Below, one piece after another: positions 1 to 6,969 of a stretch of DNA of 39,489 bases; the first letter of the stretch is position 1; the number at the start of each line of letters is the position of its first letter. Both the position numbers and the translations under genes were made by a program. Under the pieces are notes generated by a model. The model worked only from the letters and a program-made list of their open reading frames with translations. It was not told the origin of the DNA and ran no database searches. The stretch is from a virus, in IMG/VR virus record IMGVR_UViG_3300031825_000042, positions 1 through 39,489 of that record. One strand, written 5' to 3'.

Positions 1-452
1 GTGATAGGACCACCCACACCAGCTGCGTGTAAGCCTCCACGGTGACCGCTGGTTCCCCAGGACTCTGCAGATTGGTTATTCCGGTCCACCTCAACCTCGA
101 AGACTCCGGTGTTGCTGGACAGTGTATCCCTAGCAATACGCGAGAATCCACGGCTCAGGTCAACGGAATAAGAGGCGAGTATGATTTCATCATCCGGATT
201 ACGGCCAATATGCCATGCTGGAAACTTACGGCTTACCCTTTCTGACTTACCGTGTCGTGGCGGCATAGTCACAATCAGTCGTTTAAGCTCGCCACTGGAC
301 ACCTTCATAAGCGCTTCGTCCAGCACATCCAGGTGCGTTCCATCTTTGTCCCGGTACTCACTGTCATAGTCTACAAAATAAGAAAAGTCAGCATAGGCGC
401 GGGCCTGTCTGACTTCTTCAAGCGTTGGCAGTCTTTGTAAGGATTTGCTCAA
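1..452 (-). CDS. terL: Terminase large subunit, N-terminal part (gene continues at 39243)
   Basis: This is the ATPase half of the packaging motor, which cuts concatemeric DNA and drives it through the portal. The frame begins at TTG 452, ten bases after an AAGGAG ribosome site inside terS, and runs off the left end without a stop. It continues in frame at 39243 and stops at 38232, giving 487 residues in all. Walker A is visible as MPPRHGKS (residues 63-70), a typical phage terminase form. The start overlaps the 3' end of terS by 35 bases, so the two are translationally coupled. Bases 60-119 differ at five positions from the copy at the right end: four are silent third-base changes and one is Ser/Thr at codon 112. 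The assignment is secure; the non-ATG start is inferred from the ribosome site. Confidence 0.93.
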   Translation of the reverse strand, partial: MSKSLQRLPTLEEVRQARAYADFSYFVDYDSEYRDKDGTHLDVLDEALMKVSSGELKRLIVTMPPRHGKSERVSRKFPAWHIGRNPDDEIILASYSVDLSRGFSRIARDTLSSNTGVFEVEVDRNNQSAESWGTSGHRGGLHAAGVGGPI

Positions 453-861
453 GGTCTGCCAGCTCCTTTGCGGTTAGGTTGCTTAAATCCGGTTTGGTTT
501 CGACTGTTGCCTGTACGTCTGCCTGTATACGGTCAACTGCTTTATAGCCTGCACGGTCCAATATATCTTTAGCTGCGGATATTTTTTCCTTCGGTGGTGT
601 TAAGGGGTCCTCCATGACTGAAACCAGCACCCCGTATGCCTTAACAGCGTCTTCAGCAAACATCATTCGCAAATCCTTGTTAATACTTTGTTGAGTATTG
701 TTAAGATATTGTTGAACTTCAACACTTTTTAGCAAACGACTTGCTTGACTGTATGCTGACTTCTCGCTGTATCCGGCAGCTATCGCGGCTTGTGTGCCAT
801 TACCACCATTCTTAATGAACTCCGTTACAAATAACATGATCTGTGGTCTCAAGTCTGCCAT
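418..861 (-). CDS. terS: Terminase small subunit
   Basis: This DNA-recognition subunit of the packaging motor has 147 residues. The N-terminal half contains the helix-turn-helix typical of the Terminase_2 family (FVTEFIKNGGNGTQAAIAAG, then YSEKSAYSQASRLL). A central helical stretch and an acidic C-terminus (LTAKELADLEQILTK) follow. ATG 861 is preferred over GTG 870 because the ribosome site AGGGAGG sits eight bases before ATG 861 and would overlap the GTG. It is the first gene of the late operon, directly downstream of the leader terminator at 1015-1044 and upstream of terL. Confidence 0.9.
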   Translation of the reverse strand: MADLRPQIMLFVTEFIKNGGNGTQAAIAAGYSEKSAYSQASRLLKSVEVQQYLNNTQQSINKDLRMMFAEDAVKAYGVLVSVMEDPLTPPKEKISAAKDILDRAGYKAVDRIQADVQATVETKPDLSNLTAKELADLEQILTKTANA

Positions 862-959
862 TGTGTTCACCTCCCTCTATGAATGTTGTAGGACCTCTAT
901 ATAAATCAATATCATAAATATGAGTGTTAGTGTTAAGTACCTCTCTGAATGCCTCACGG

Positions 960-990
960 CGGCCCCCGTTTCACTGGGATTATTCTGTCG
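960..990 (-). repeat. Dispersed 31-bp element, copy R1
   Basis: This is one of three copies (also 4776-4806 and 6561-6590), all in the same orientation. Read on the minus strand, all copies share GAATAA followed by a hairpin CCCAG-Y-GNA-R-CGGGG and then GCCG. In R1 the closing pair next to the GNA triloop is U-A, whereas in the other two it is C-G. That is a compensatory change in favour of an RNA or DNA hairpin. R1 lies between the leader terminator and terS and is not at the end of an intact gene, although it keeps the Ser-Thr-Glu-stop codons that end the gene before R3. Confidence 0.8.
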
Positions 991-1014
991 ATAGATGGCG
1001 GCTTTGCCGCAAAA

Positions 1015-1044
1015 CAAAAAAGGCAACGGAGTTAACCGTTACCT
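1015..1044 (-). terminator. Intrinsic terminator before the late operon
   Basis: The minus strand has an 8-bp stem (1043-1036 with 1029-1022, one G-U pair) with a 6-base loop, followed by T6-G-T4. It stands about 150 bases before terS and so would block late transcription from the upstream promoter unless bypassed. Confidence 0.85.
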
Positions 1045-1209
1045 CTTATGCGATATGGCCTATGGACTCTCACCATAGGATGAATTCTGCTTTTCCCTCA
1101 CAGTTGCAACTGTTAATGGACATTGTGACAGCTCATTGTGAATTCGGAGAGCGCTAAGCCCTGCGTCTTTGTTCCGCCACCATATCATGCGGTTACATAT
1201 GATCACCGC
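1015..1209 (-). ncRNA. Candidate late-operon leader RNA
   Basis: This is a non-coding transcript of about 195 nt bounded by a strong promoter (1216-1244) and an intrinsic terminator (1015-1044). Several pairings are visible: GATATGG (1186-1180) with CCATATC (1058-1052) would close the whole molecule; CCTATGG/CCATAGG (1079-1073 with 1065-1059) forms a 7-bp hairpin; and an ACAGTTG/CAACTGT palindrome sits at 1100-1113. No convincing reading frame exists. It lies between the sigma-like late regulator and terS. By analogy with the lambda pR' leader (6S RNA) it could be a short transcript that is extended into the late genes by antitermination. It could instead be an independent small RNA. Confidence 0.55.
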
Positions 1210-1215
1210 GCTGTA

Positions 1216-1244
1216 ATTGTAACATATATGCAAACCATCCCCAA
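1216..1244 (-). promoter_or_regulatory. Candidate late promoter
   Basis: TTGGGG-N17-TACAAT with an extended -10 (TGt before TACAAT), reading leftward; the start would be near 1209. A GCGC-attA-GCGC palindrome (1256-1267) is centred about 20 bp upstream of the -35, a plausible activator site for the late regulator encoded just upstream at 1411-1830. Confidence 0.7.
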
Positions 1245-1410
1245 CATCGAAGCGTGCGCATTAGCGCGTTATGGATGGGTGTTGCTAAAAGGTAGCGCCA
1301 ACATAAGTCAGCGCTGAGTAGGAAGACTGTCCAGTGAAGGAGTGATGAAGAATCAGCGATAGGGGCAGTTCGCGCGTCACTGATCGCCAATTCCTCATAC
1401 TACAATAATA

Positions 1411-1830
1411 TCACGAAGCCTTTGCACTTTCTGCATCCTTTTTGCATCCTCTTTTGTATAGATAATTGCGAATATGCGCCTCACTATACCCTAATTCAGC
1501 AGCGATTACCTTGTATGGCTTACCTTCGATGCGTTTGCACTGTATTACATTCGCCAGTCCGGTAAACTTCACCATCTCGGATTCCATATCATTCTTGATC
1601 TTCTGCAGCCGGTCCGTCTCGGCCTGCGCCTCCTCTAGCTCACTGACTACCGTTAAATACTTCTCTAGCCCTTTATCCAGAGGAATATGCACGTAGTCGC
1701 CAGAGGATGGCATCTTTCCTGAGAACAGGACATCATGAGCCAGTTCCACCCGCCGCCTAATCTCCATTTCATGAATCTGCACGATCCGCAGCTCACTGCA
1801 TATGTCGTTGTATGACTCCTTCCAGTTCAT
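1411..1830 (-). CDS. Late-gene transcription regulator, sigma-70 region 4-like (ArpU/RinA-like role)
   Basis: The protein has 139 residues. A helical N-terminal half (MNWKESYNDICSELRIVQIH) is followed by a coiled-coil stretch (ELEEAQAETDRLQKIKNDME) and a C-terminal helix-turn-helix, IEGKPYKVIAAELGYSEAHI, like sigma-70 region 4. In phages of Firmicutes a protein of this build commonly sits as the last early gene just before terS and switches on late transcription (ArpU, RinA and similar families). The position here fits: the next unit downstream is the candidate late promoter and leader. The start has the ribosome site GGGGGG before ATG. The role is inferred from HTH type and position, since sequence similarity to a named family could not be tested. 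Confidence 0.65.
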   Translation of the reverse strand: MNWKESYNDICSELRIVQIHEMEIRRRVELAHDVLFSGKMPSSGDYVHIPLDKGLEKYLTVVSELEEAQAETDRLQKIKNDMESEMVKFTGLANVIQCKRIEGKPYKVIAAELGYSEAHIRNYLYKRGCKKDAESAKAS

Positions 1831-1851
1831 GGTTATCCCCCCTATAGATAA

Positions 1852-2025
1852 TTACTCCTTAATCACTTCCCACTGCTTCATCGGTACCCATTCCCTGCCC
1901 ATACCGTTAAAAATCAAAACTTCTCCGCCAAATCCGTACCTCAGCACGTAGGTGATTTTAACATCAAGTACGCATGCCGTTACGGAATGATTATCCTTAC
2001 GCCTAATCTTGTCACCTTTTTCCAT
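1852..2025 (-). CDS. Small phage protein of unknown function (57 aa)
   Basis: A short frame (MEKGDKIRRKDNHSVTACVL...) follows closely after the coiled-coil gene, which stops at 2044, and ends 20 bases before the late regulator starts. It begins with one of two adjacent ATG codons (2028 or 2025); the ribosome site is weak, suggesting coupling to the upstream gene. It is basic at the N-terminus and beta-rich, and ends in WVPMKQWEVIKE. It resembles the small SH3-like phage proteins that begin with GDKVRHK-type motifs (compare the C-terminal part of the 4052-4522 protein), but no function is assigned. Confidence 0.6.
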   Translation of the reverse strand: MEKGDKIRRKDNHSVTACVLDVKITYVLRYGFGGEVLIFNGMGREWVPMKQWEVIKE

Positions 2026-2043
2026 CATGAGGAAAAGCAGCCG

Positions 2044-3108
2044 TTAGGCCGCTTCCCCTTTTACTTCACCGAATACTTTCAGCTCGAGCGCCTGGAGTCT
2101 TTCTTCAACAGTCTGTCCAACCACTGTTGGTGCCGTATCAGCCAGTCCACCGGTTGTGCTGTCTTCCTCTGTGTCACGAAAGGCCGGCGCTGTATAGTCG
2201 CTTACCTCGCCACCCACGGGAACAACGTCCGCATGATCTTCTTCATTAGCTGCGGCTGCGGCTCGAAACGAAGTCGCCTCTTCGCTGGTCACCACCCGAT
2301 ATTTCCCTTTCATGGTTGTTGGTTTTTCAATATCACCATCCATCGCGTAGTAAGGGAATTCAATGGTTTCATCTGTTTCTACCAGTTCAGCTAAATAGTG
2401 AGTGTGAGGCGCTTTTCCTGGCTCTTTCTCTTTCCACCGAATGTTGTAAATTAGCTGTTTGGCATCTTCTTCTTTCTGACGCTGTTCCAGCCATTTCTCA
2501 TGAGCTGACCGTAAATCTACTTCTTCTACCTTCGTGGCAGCTGCGGCGCCGATGGCGATTTCCTTGCGTAGGTCGTCCACTTGGCTATTCAGTCGTTTAA
2601 CCTCGGCCTTTTCTTCGTCCAGTAATCGGGTCGCATTTGCCAAACGTGCATTAAGGTCGCTAACTTCCAGGTTTTGAATGCTCAGGTCATGGGATAGTTC
2701 TTCTTTCTCCTGCTGCAGCTTGTCGCATTTTGCTTGCAGGGCATCATTTGCTGCTACAAGAGCGTTAGTGTTTGATAACTCTGCCTGCTTCATTTTAGAC
2801 ACCGCATTTTGAATCACGGCATTCACATAGTTGTAAGATGATTCCGCGCCATCCGCACTATAGTTCAGGAATAAATCTTGTGGATCCACTCCCTCGAAGT
2901 CCAGCGTGTCCATAAACTTAGCGACCTCAGTTGTTACCGTTGCTTCAATGGCTGCCTGGTTCTGATCTTCGATCTGTTTGTTAAGCACTGCTATTTGCGT
3001 TTCCAGGCTCTCAACCTTCGCTGCATCCTTCAACCCACCGCGCTGATTTTCGACGTTCAACTCATACTGCAACTGATCGATTTTCTCTTGCAATTCCGAT
3101 ATTTCCAC
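2044..3108 (-). CDS. Long coiled-coil protein of unknown function
   Basis: The 354-residue protein is dominated by two coiled-coil segments (about residues 1-55 and 115-190, rich in Leu heptads with Glu, Gln and Lys). A compact middle domain at about 215-280 (KQLIYNIRWKEKEPGKAPHT to GKYRVVTSEEA) follows. An acidic, low-complexity tail and a short terminal helix (VEERLQALELKVFGEVKG) close it. It has its own consensus -10 (3150-3155) and so may be expressed apart from the RusA cluster upstream. I do not recognise it as a named family. It is too early in the map to be an obvious structural protein; a scaffolding, DNA-binding or host-takeover role are all possible. Confidence 0.75.
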   Translation of the reverse strand: MEISELQEKIDQLQYELNVENQRGGLKDAAKVESLETQIAVLNKQIEDQNQAAIEATVTTEVAKFMDTLDFEGVDPQDLFLNYSADGAESSYNYVNAVIQNAVSKMKQAELSNTNALVAANDALQAKCDKLQQEKEELSHDLSIQNLEVSDLNARLANATRLLDEEKAEVKRLNSQVDDLRKEIAIGAAAATKVEEVDLRSAHEKWLEQRQKEEDAKQLIYNIRWKEKEPGKAPHTHYLAELVETDETIEFPYYAMDGDIEKPTTMKGKYRVVTSEEATSFRAAAAANEEDHADVVPVGGEVSDYTAPAFRDTEEDSTTGGLADTAPTVVGQTVEERLQALELKVFGEVKGEAA

Positions 3109-3149
3109 GAATACCCCTCTTTTCGTTCATATTCTTGACTATTACCTAT

Positions 3150-3178
3150 ATTATACACTATTTACCGCGACTATTGTA
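3150..3178 (-). promoter_or_regulatory. Internal promoter before the coiled-coil gene
   Basis: There is a perfect TATAAT -10 (minus strand 3155-3150) in an AT-rich gap of 109 bases; the matching -35 at 17 bp (TACAAT) is poor. The near-palindromic surroundings may be an operator. Confidence 0.5.
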
Positions 3179-3217
3179 CATTTATCTTAGGTTTTCTCTT
3201 GATTTCTCAATGTTTAA

Positions 3218-3415
3218 TCATGCCGTTTTGCGATTGATCAACCGTCTTTCTGCAAACTTATAACTGTCCGTTTTAAAGCCTATAGGAGGCTCATACAGCG
3301 CTCTTATGTTACGCTGATGTATTTGCTTGTCCAACGTGATAAGTGTTCCTCCACGGGCCCCGTATTCGCTCACAAGCTCGTAAGTTCCACCTAGGTTTAC
3401 CCATGCTGCTATCAT
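3218..3415 (-). CDS. Small phage protein of unknown function (65 aa)
   Basis: The start is ATG 3415, six bases after GGGAGGT and overlapping the stop of the RusA gene (ATGA). Sequence MIAAWVNLGGTYELVSEYGA, then a basic C-terminus ending RRLINRKTA. There is no recognised domain. It is last in the RusA transcription unit, before the AT-rich gap that carries the next promoter. Confidence 0.6.
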   Translation of the reverse strand: MIAAWVNLGGTYELVSEYGARGGTLITLDKQIHQRNIRALYEPPIGFKTDSYKFAERRLINRKTA

Positions 3416-3834
3416 GCGCTGACCTCCCAAATTGATATTTCAATTCTTGGCCTTGCACTGTATCGCTTTTTGACCGTGGCCTCGACCACTTGGCTGTCAT
3501 CAATCCACATAATATTTTTGAGTGCGTCTGTGATACCCTTCAGGTAATTGTCTGCGTCAGGCTTCGTGAGCGGCAGTATCTCTCCTTTCTCGGCTGCAGC
3601 AGCCTTTTTAAGCGACTTTTGCATGACTGAGGTTAGTGGTCGGTAAGCGATCACTTCAAGCCCTAACGCGCCTTGTAGAGGCTGTGGAGGTGCGTATTCA
3701 CGTGAGGCAAGTCGCACATAATCTTTATAGTCCCTTGACTTGGCTGGATCGTATAATTTCACGTTACCTTTTACTGTTGTTGCCCGGGGCCGGCCCTGAG
3801 CTACCGGTGCCCCGTATACCGTGAATTTGATCAT
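3412..3834 (-). CDS. rusA: RusA-type Holliday junction resolvase
   Basis: This 140-residue endodeoxyribonuclease resolves four-way junctions formed during phage recombination and replication. The family signatures are clear: GAPVAQGRPRAT near the N-terminus and KPDADNYLKGITDAL...WIDDSQV at residues 91-116, with the acidic residues Asp93, Asp95, Asp103 and Asp112/113 available as metal ligands. Length fits the family (about 120-140). It overlaps its neighbours on both sides by 4 bases, so it is part of a tightly coupled early operon that also carries the Sak4-like recombinase and SSB further upstream. Confidence 0.93.
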   Translation of the reverse strand: MIKFTVYGAPVAQGRPRATTVKGNVKLYDPAKSRDYKDYVRLASREYAPPQPLQGALGLEVIAYRPLTSVMQKSLKKAAAAEKGEILPLTKPDADNYLKGITDALKNIMWIDDSQVVEATVKKRYSARPRIEISIWEVSA

Positions 3835-4055
3835 GCGCCTTTCTTCCCTTTCTTACCGCTCATGTAGTGGCTTCTCGGTGCCTCCCGCAGCTTCATTTTC
3901 GGCGGCCCATACTTGGCGATCATGTCTGTGTACTCCTGCGGTGTCATTTGGCGAGTGATGCACTCACTGTGTACTGTTTCTCTGTTCGGTGGTGGGAAAC
4001 TGGATACTACCGGCATAGGGGAGATGCGGCGGTGTTTCTTTTGGGCGCTGCTCAT
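3831..4055 (-). CDS. Small basic phage protein (74 aa)
   Basis: The sequence starts MSSAQKKHRRISPMPVVSSF, has a central MTPQEYTDMIAKYGPPKMKL and ends with a Lys/Gly-rich tail (SGKKGKKGA). It overlaps rusA by four bases (ATGA). The basic ends suggest nucleic-acid contact, but no family is recognised. Confidence 0.55.
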   Translation of the reverse strand: MSSAQKKHRRISPMPVVSSFPPPNRETVHSECITRQMTPQEYTDMIAKYGPPKMKLREAPRSHYMSGKKGKKGA

Positions 4056-4522
4056 TTTATTACCTCCAGTTTGTCTAAACGGTAATAGGCTCTAGGTTCC
4101 CAGCTACTTCGCCGCCGATCATAATCAGGGAAGTTACAGTACGCACGTAGTCCACTTTTTGCAATTTCCTCAACGTTCCCAATTCCGAAATGCTTATGGT
4201 CCTTATGCCTAACTTTATCCCCCGGCTGGATGGCTGGCTGTACTGGTGTGGGGTCAGCTAGTTCATAGGTCAGTTCGAAGATATCCGGTTTGCATGGGTA
4301 AATTTCTCCTTTCACCCCTCGGATAATGTAGTCACCTGGACTTGCTTGCATTTCTCCTTCCAGTGTTCTTATCTGCATAAACGTTCCTCTTTCTTCAGTG
4401 TAAAACCAAACGTCACCTGACTTTATCTTTTCGATGATCCATTCCGGATCTTCTGTTTGATCTGGTCCGCCAGTCCATTTAAATGCTTCAACCTCTACTG
4501 GCTTCTTTCGGTATTTAAGCAT
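4052..4522 (-). CDS. PGDYG-type phage protein with C-terminal SH3-like segment
   Basis: The 156-residue protein starts MLKYRKKPVEVEAFKWTG and contains ASPGDYIIRGVKGEIYPCKP, the hallmark of a widespread small phage protein family with no established function. A C-terminal extension from about residue 100 (PGDKVRHKDHKHFGIGNVEE) looks like a separate SH3-like or WYL-like beta module, so this may be a two-domain fusion. ATG 4522 is chosen because GGGGAGG lies ten bases upstream; a longer frame from 4570 lacks such a site. Confidence 0.7.
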   Translation of the reverse strand: MLKYRKKPVEVEAFKWTGGPDQTEDPEWIIEKIKSGDVWFYTEERGTFMQIRTLEGEMQASPGDYIIRGVKGEIYPCKPDIFELTYELADPTPVQPAIQPGDKVRHKDHKHFGIGNVEEIAKSGLRAYCNFPDYDRRRSSWEPRAYYRLDKLEVIK

Positions 4523-4724
4523 TGTCTGTTTCCTCCCCTGGTAGGTTGATATGGGCATAGTGGGTGACACTGAAGTGCGTACCGGCGCCTCTTACTGCCC
4601 AGAATCCGAATTTCTCTTTCCAGTGTCCTTGCCTAATAAATGGGTCTCCGCACCAGTCCGTTAATATCAAATACTGACCATCTTCTGGCGGATTCGCCGG
4701 GTCATACTTTATCCATTTGATCAT
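4515..4724 (-). CDS. DUF551-like small phage protein
   Basis: The 69 residues begin MIKWIKYDPANPPEDGQYLI and end THFSVTHYAHINLPGEE, the pattern of DUF551 proteins (W-I...PEDGQYVLV...VTHW.PLP). These are common in phage early regions and of unknown function. It overlaps the next gene by 8 bases. The C-terminus of the 5839-6321 protein has a related segment. Confidence 0.65.
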   Translation of the reverse strand: MIKWIKYDPANPPEDGQYLILTDWCGDPFIRQGHWKEKFGFWAVRGAGTHFSVTHYAHINLPGEETDNA

Positions 4725-4775
4725 GTGGGTTGTTCCTTTCTTTATGGGGAGCCAGATGGATATTAAACCTTACCC

Positions 4776-4806
4776 CGGCCCCCGCTGCGCTGGGTTTATT
4801 CGGTCG
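4776..4806 (-). repeat. Dispersed 31-bp element, copy R2
   Basis: Same element as at 960-990 and 6561-6590. On the minus strand it includes the TAA stop (4798-4796) of the gene at 4796-5134 and, six bases on, the hairpin CCCAGC-GCA-GCGGGG. It is followed by an 80-base gap before the next gene. Confidence 0.85.
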
Positions 4807-5134
4807 CGTCTCGGAGACCTTCGGCCTGACCAACAACTTCTCGCACAATAAACTCCTTCAGGTTTACCAGTTCGACATTTTCAATAACAATTTCTGAAAA
4901 CATATCCTCAGCGTGAAAGCTTATGATTTCATTCACGAACTCATTGACCATCTGTTCCATTTCGTCAGCACATTCGGATGAGGATTGCCAAGCTTCTCGG
5001 TCAGCCCAATCCGTTACATCTTCTGGTCTAATCGTGAATTGCTTGACCTTGCTAGTTTTAATTTGTAGCAGCCTCTGTTCGCAGCATGAACAATGCGACT
5101 GTTTTGTTACGTAATTAACTATGATTTTGCTCAT
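4796..5134 (-). CDS. Small acidic phage protein, possible CxxC zinc site
   Basis: This 112-residue protein has a single N-terminal SHCSCCEQ cluster that could bind metal, followed by a mostly helical acidic body (SSSECADEMEQMVNEFVNEI). Its last codons (ATE-stop) and the hairpin after them are shared with the 3' end of the gene at 6580-6969, although the proteins themselves are unrelated. No family is recognised. Confidence 0.6.
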   Translation of the reverse strand: MSKIIVNYVTKQSHCSCCEQRLLQIKTSKVKQFTIRPEDVTDWADREAWQSSSECADEMEQMVNEFVNEIISFHAEDMFSEIVIENVELVNLKEFIVREVVGQAEGLRDATE

Positions 5135-5149
5135 ATCCTCTTCTCCCCC

Positions 5150-5551
5150 TTATACCTCTAGTAGTTCTGGATTCTCATAGATATTGCCCACTACTTCGCA
5201 TTCATCTGAAATGTATTGGTAATCCTCACACAATTGACTTCCGCTTAATCTCCAACCGTATTCTTCAAATTCGATTACGTCGGCGTGGTAAGTCGTGCTT
5301 GTATTTTCAGGAGTCTCGTAAAGGTCTGGCACCTGCAGTATGTCTCCGTCATATATCACCCTGCCATTTTTGTCCGGTAGTCCGGTACACTGCAGATTTG
5401 TTAATTGGGTATATTCGCCATTCGTAATCCGGAATATGACTAATTCTCCATATGATAAATAGGCTTGCAGATCATCACGGGATTCTATTTCATCACCTTC
5501 ATACATCACTTTTAGTTCTTCGTCCCACGCCTTCACCTTAATCTCTCTCAC
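5150..5551 (-). CDS. YopX family protein
   Basis: This 133-residue protein starts at GTG 5551 (REIKVKAWDEELKVMYEGDE) after GGGAGAGG. It carries the YopX pattern: an N-terminal REIKxxAWD, a central YTQLTNLQCTGLPDKNGRVI, YDGDI and a C-terminal EVVGNIYENPELL. YopX proteins are very common in Firmicutes phages and their role is unknown. A second, diverged YopX gene lies at 11835-12227. Confidence 0.85.
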   Translation of the reverse strand: MREIKVKAWDEELKVMYEGDEIESRDDLQAYLSYGELVIFRITNGEYTQLTNLQCTGLPDKNGRVIYDGDILQVPDLYETPENTSTTYHADVIEFEEYGWRLSGSQLCEDYQYISDECEVVGNIYENPELLEV

Positions 5552-5582
5552 GTGTATCCTCTCCCTTTGGGGTCTATGTCCC

Positions 5583-5804
5583 CTATTTATCAAGTGTGGA
5601 CTCGGTATATTCAATCTCTCCAGTCGGAGAAACCTGAACCATTTCATAAGCTTGATTGACGCTTGCATTCTTCTCCAGTGCTCCAAATTTGTTGCGCGCT
5701 TGATTCTCTTTGGTCAATACTGCCAATGGCCGTGTGCCTCGGAATGTGATGTTTCCGTTATGGTCGATCTCACGATAGAAGATTTGCCACGATCTTACGC
5801 CCAT
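5583..5804 (-). CDS. Small phage protein of unknown function (73 aa)
   Basis: MGVRSWQIFYREIDHNGNIT opens a beta-rich N-terminal half; the rest is polar. ATG 5804 follows AAGGGGGC at good spacing. It lies between the YopX gene and the 160-residue gene in the same operon. No homologue is recognised. Confidence 0.55.
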   Translation of the reverse strand: MGVRSWQIFYREIDHNGNITFRGTRPLAVLTKENQARNKFGALEKNASVNQAYEMVQVSPTGEIEYTESTLDK

Positions 5805-5838
5805 GTCTCTGCCCCCTTATAAGTTGTGTACAATCAAA

Positions 5839-6321
5839 CTACTCGTTATTGCCCTCCTTGGGTGCCGGGGCAACGGGGACTACAATTGCCGTCCAGTGCG
5901 TGTGATAGTCCGGCCAATCCACATCCAATGGTGATCCGCAGTACGGTGGCTCCTGAATCGGGAACGTCCACCAGAGTACATCTCCGTAATCTTCATGCCA
6001 ATCGTCAATTGGTCGCGCGGTAATCTCTGACGCAGGTGCTGCTGGTTGTGCTGGGATATCTGGGTAAAGGGTGCGCAAGGTGTGGCGTGCTGCATCTTCC
6101 GTAAATACATCCTCGGTAGCAGCTGCTATCCGTTCCAGTGTCTCTTTCAGTCGTTTTTCCCGTTCCTCTGCTGCGTCTGCACGGGCTTTCTCGGCCTGCA
6201 CCCATTTGAGGTATTCAAGGATATCATTCTGTATCGCTTGATGTGGTGCGCGCTCTACGTTCTCAATGTCAGTCCAGAATTTAAGTAAAGTGTTCATGGT
6301 CGCGTGTGGTGTTTGTGTCAT
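5839..6321 (-). CDS. Phage protein with helical N-terminus and DUF551-like tail
   Basis: The 160 residues consist of a helical, charged N-terminal part (LKWVQAEKARADAAEEREKR, probably coiled coil), a Pro/Ala linker and a C-terminal segment WHEDYGDVLWWTFPIQEPP...HTHWTAIVVPV reminiscent of DUF551. ATG 6321 lies after GGGGAGG and overlaps the stop of the gene upstream (ATGA). The role is unknown. Confidence 0.6.
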   Translation of the reverse strand: MTQTPHATMNTLLKFWTDIENVERAPHQAIQNDILEYLKWVQAEKARADAAEEREKRLKETLERIAAATEDVFTEDAARHTLRTLYPDIPAQPAAPASEITARPIDDWHEDYGDVLWWTFPIQEPPYCGSPLDVDWPDYHTHWTAIVVPVAPAPKEGNNE

Positions 6322-6503
6322 TGGGCTTCCTCCCCAACAGTTATAATTTCTAAAACTTTAACTGATGCTTTTTTGTTAGATTTCTTCACTTCTTCGATTA
6401 TTTTGCTCATTGCTCCTGATTCCGTTACTGCGCTCACTTCCATGTATCCGCTTTTCACTACTTTGTTTGCCCAAAGCATTTCATATTCGCCCAAGTAGTT
6501 CAT
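6318..6503 (-). CDS. Small phage protein of unknown function (61 aa)
   Basis: Sequence MNYLGEYEMLWANKVVKSGY, then a Lys-rich middle (VKKSNKKASVKVLEIITVGE). It follows repeat R3 and a hairpin GAGTAGG/CCTACTC that sits just before the ribosome site GGGAGG. That hairpin could modulate translation. No domain is recognised. Confidence 0.55.
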   Translation of the reverse strand: MNYLGEYEMLWANKVVKSGYMEVSAVTESGAMSKIIEEVKKSNKKASVKVLEIITVGEEAQ

Positions 6504-6560
6504 GCTTAGTTCCTCCCTGTGGGTGAGTAGGGTTACTCCTACTCCCTTAATGATCTGTTT

Positions 6561-6590
6561 CGGCCCCCGCTACGCTGGGTTATTCAGTCG
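6561..6590 (-). repeat. Dispersed 31-bp element, copy R3 (30 bp)
   Basis: It differs from R2 by three substitutions/indels and is oriented the same way. It includes the TAA stop (6582-6580) of the gene at 6580-6969 and then the hairpin CCCAGC-GTA-GCGGGG. Confidence 0.85.
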
Positions 6591-6969
6591 AATTGGTCGC
6601 CTCCGGCCGTGTTGCTCCCTGTATCGTGATATATGCCGCCTCTGCCCTCTCTCTGGGGCTGGCGCAGGCTATGTCCGCTGCCGTCGAATTACTCACTGAA
6701 CTATATAAAATCGGTGATTCCCCCCACTTTACAAGGACAATGTTGCGTATATATCCCTCTTTATCAATAGCACACGCTGCTGTCTGTACCTCTAGAGAGG
6801 CAGCAGGGTCAGTGCACGGGTCCCAATTCTCCGGCAGACGGAAACGATTTTCGTCAATCCACCAAACAAAGTCACGTTTCTTGTTCGGATCTCCGCCAGC
6901 CTTCCAGCCCATCAACACCGCCAGCGCCCGGTTAAGCTCCGGGTTGGTCATTGTCTGTACCTGTGTCAT
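6580..6969 (-). CDS. Phage ABA sandwich domain-like protein
   Basis: The 129 residues start MTQVQTMTNPELNRALAVLM, then MGWKAGGDPNKKRD...WWIDENRF...LPENWDPCTDPAAS. This is the pattern of the small phage proteins assigned to the Phage ABA sandwich domain, whose role is unknown. It overlaps the upstream gene by 4 bases. The coding sequence ends inside repeat R3. Confidence 0.65.
   Translation of the reverse strand: MTQVQTMTNPELNRALAVLMGWKAGGDPNKKRDFVWWIDENRFRLPENWDPCTDPAASLEVQTAACAIDKEGYIRNIVLVKWGESPILYSSVSNSTAADIACASPRERAEAAYITIQGATRPEATNSTE

Noticed and set aside
924-1157. 77-codon rightward frame over the leader region
   Set aside because: Antisense to the leader and terminator, with no start signals.
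1193-1390. 65-codon leftward frame between the late regulator and terS
   Set aside because: No ribosome site, Cys/Trp/Leu-rich sequence unlike its neighbours, and it covers the late promoter. Treated as control DNA.
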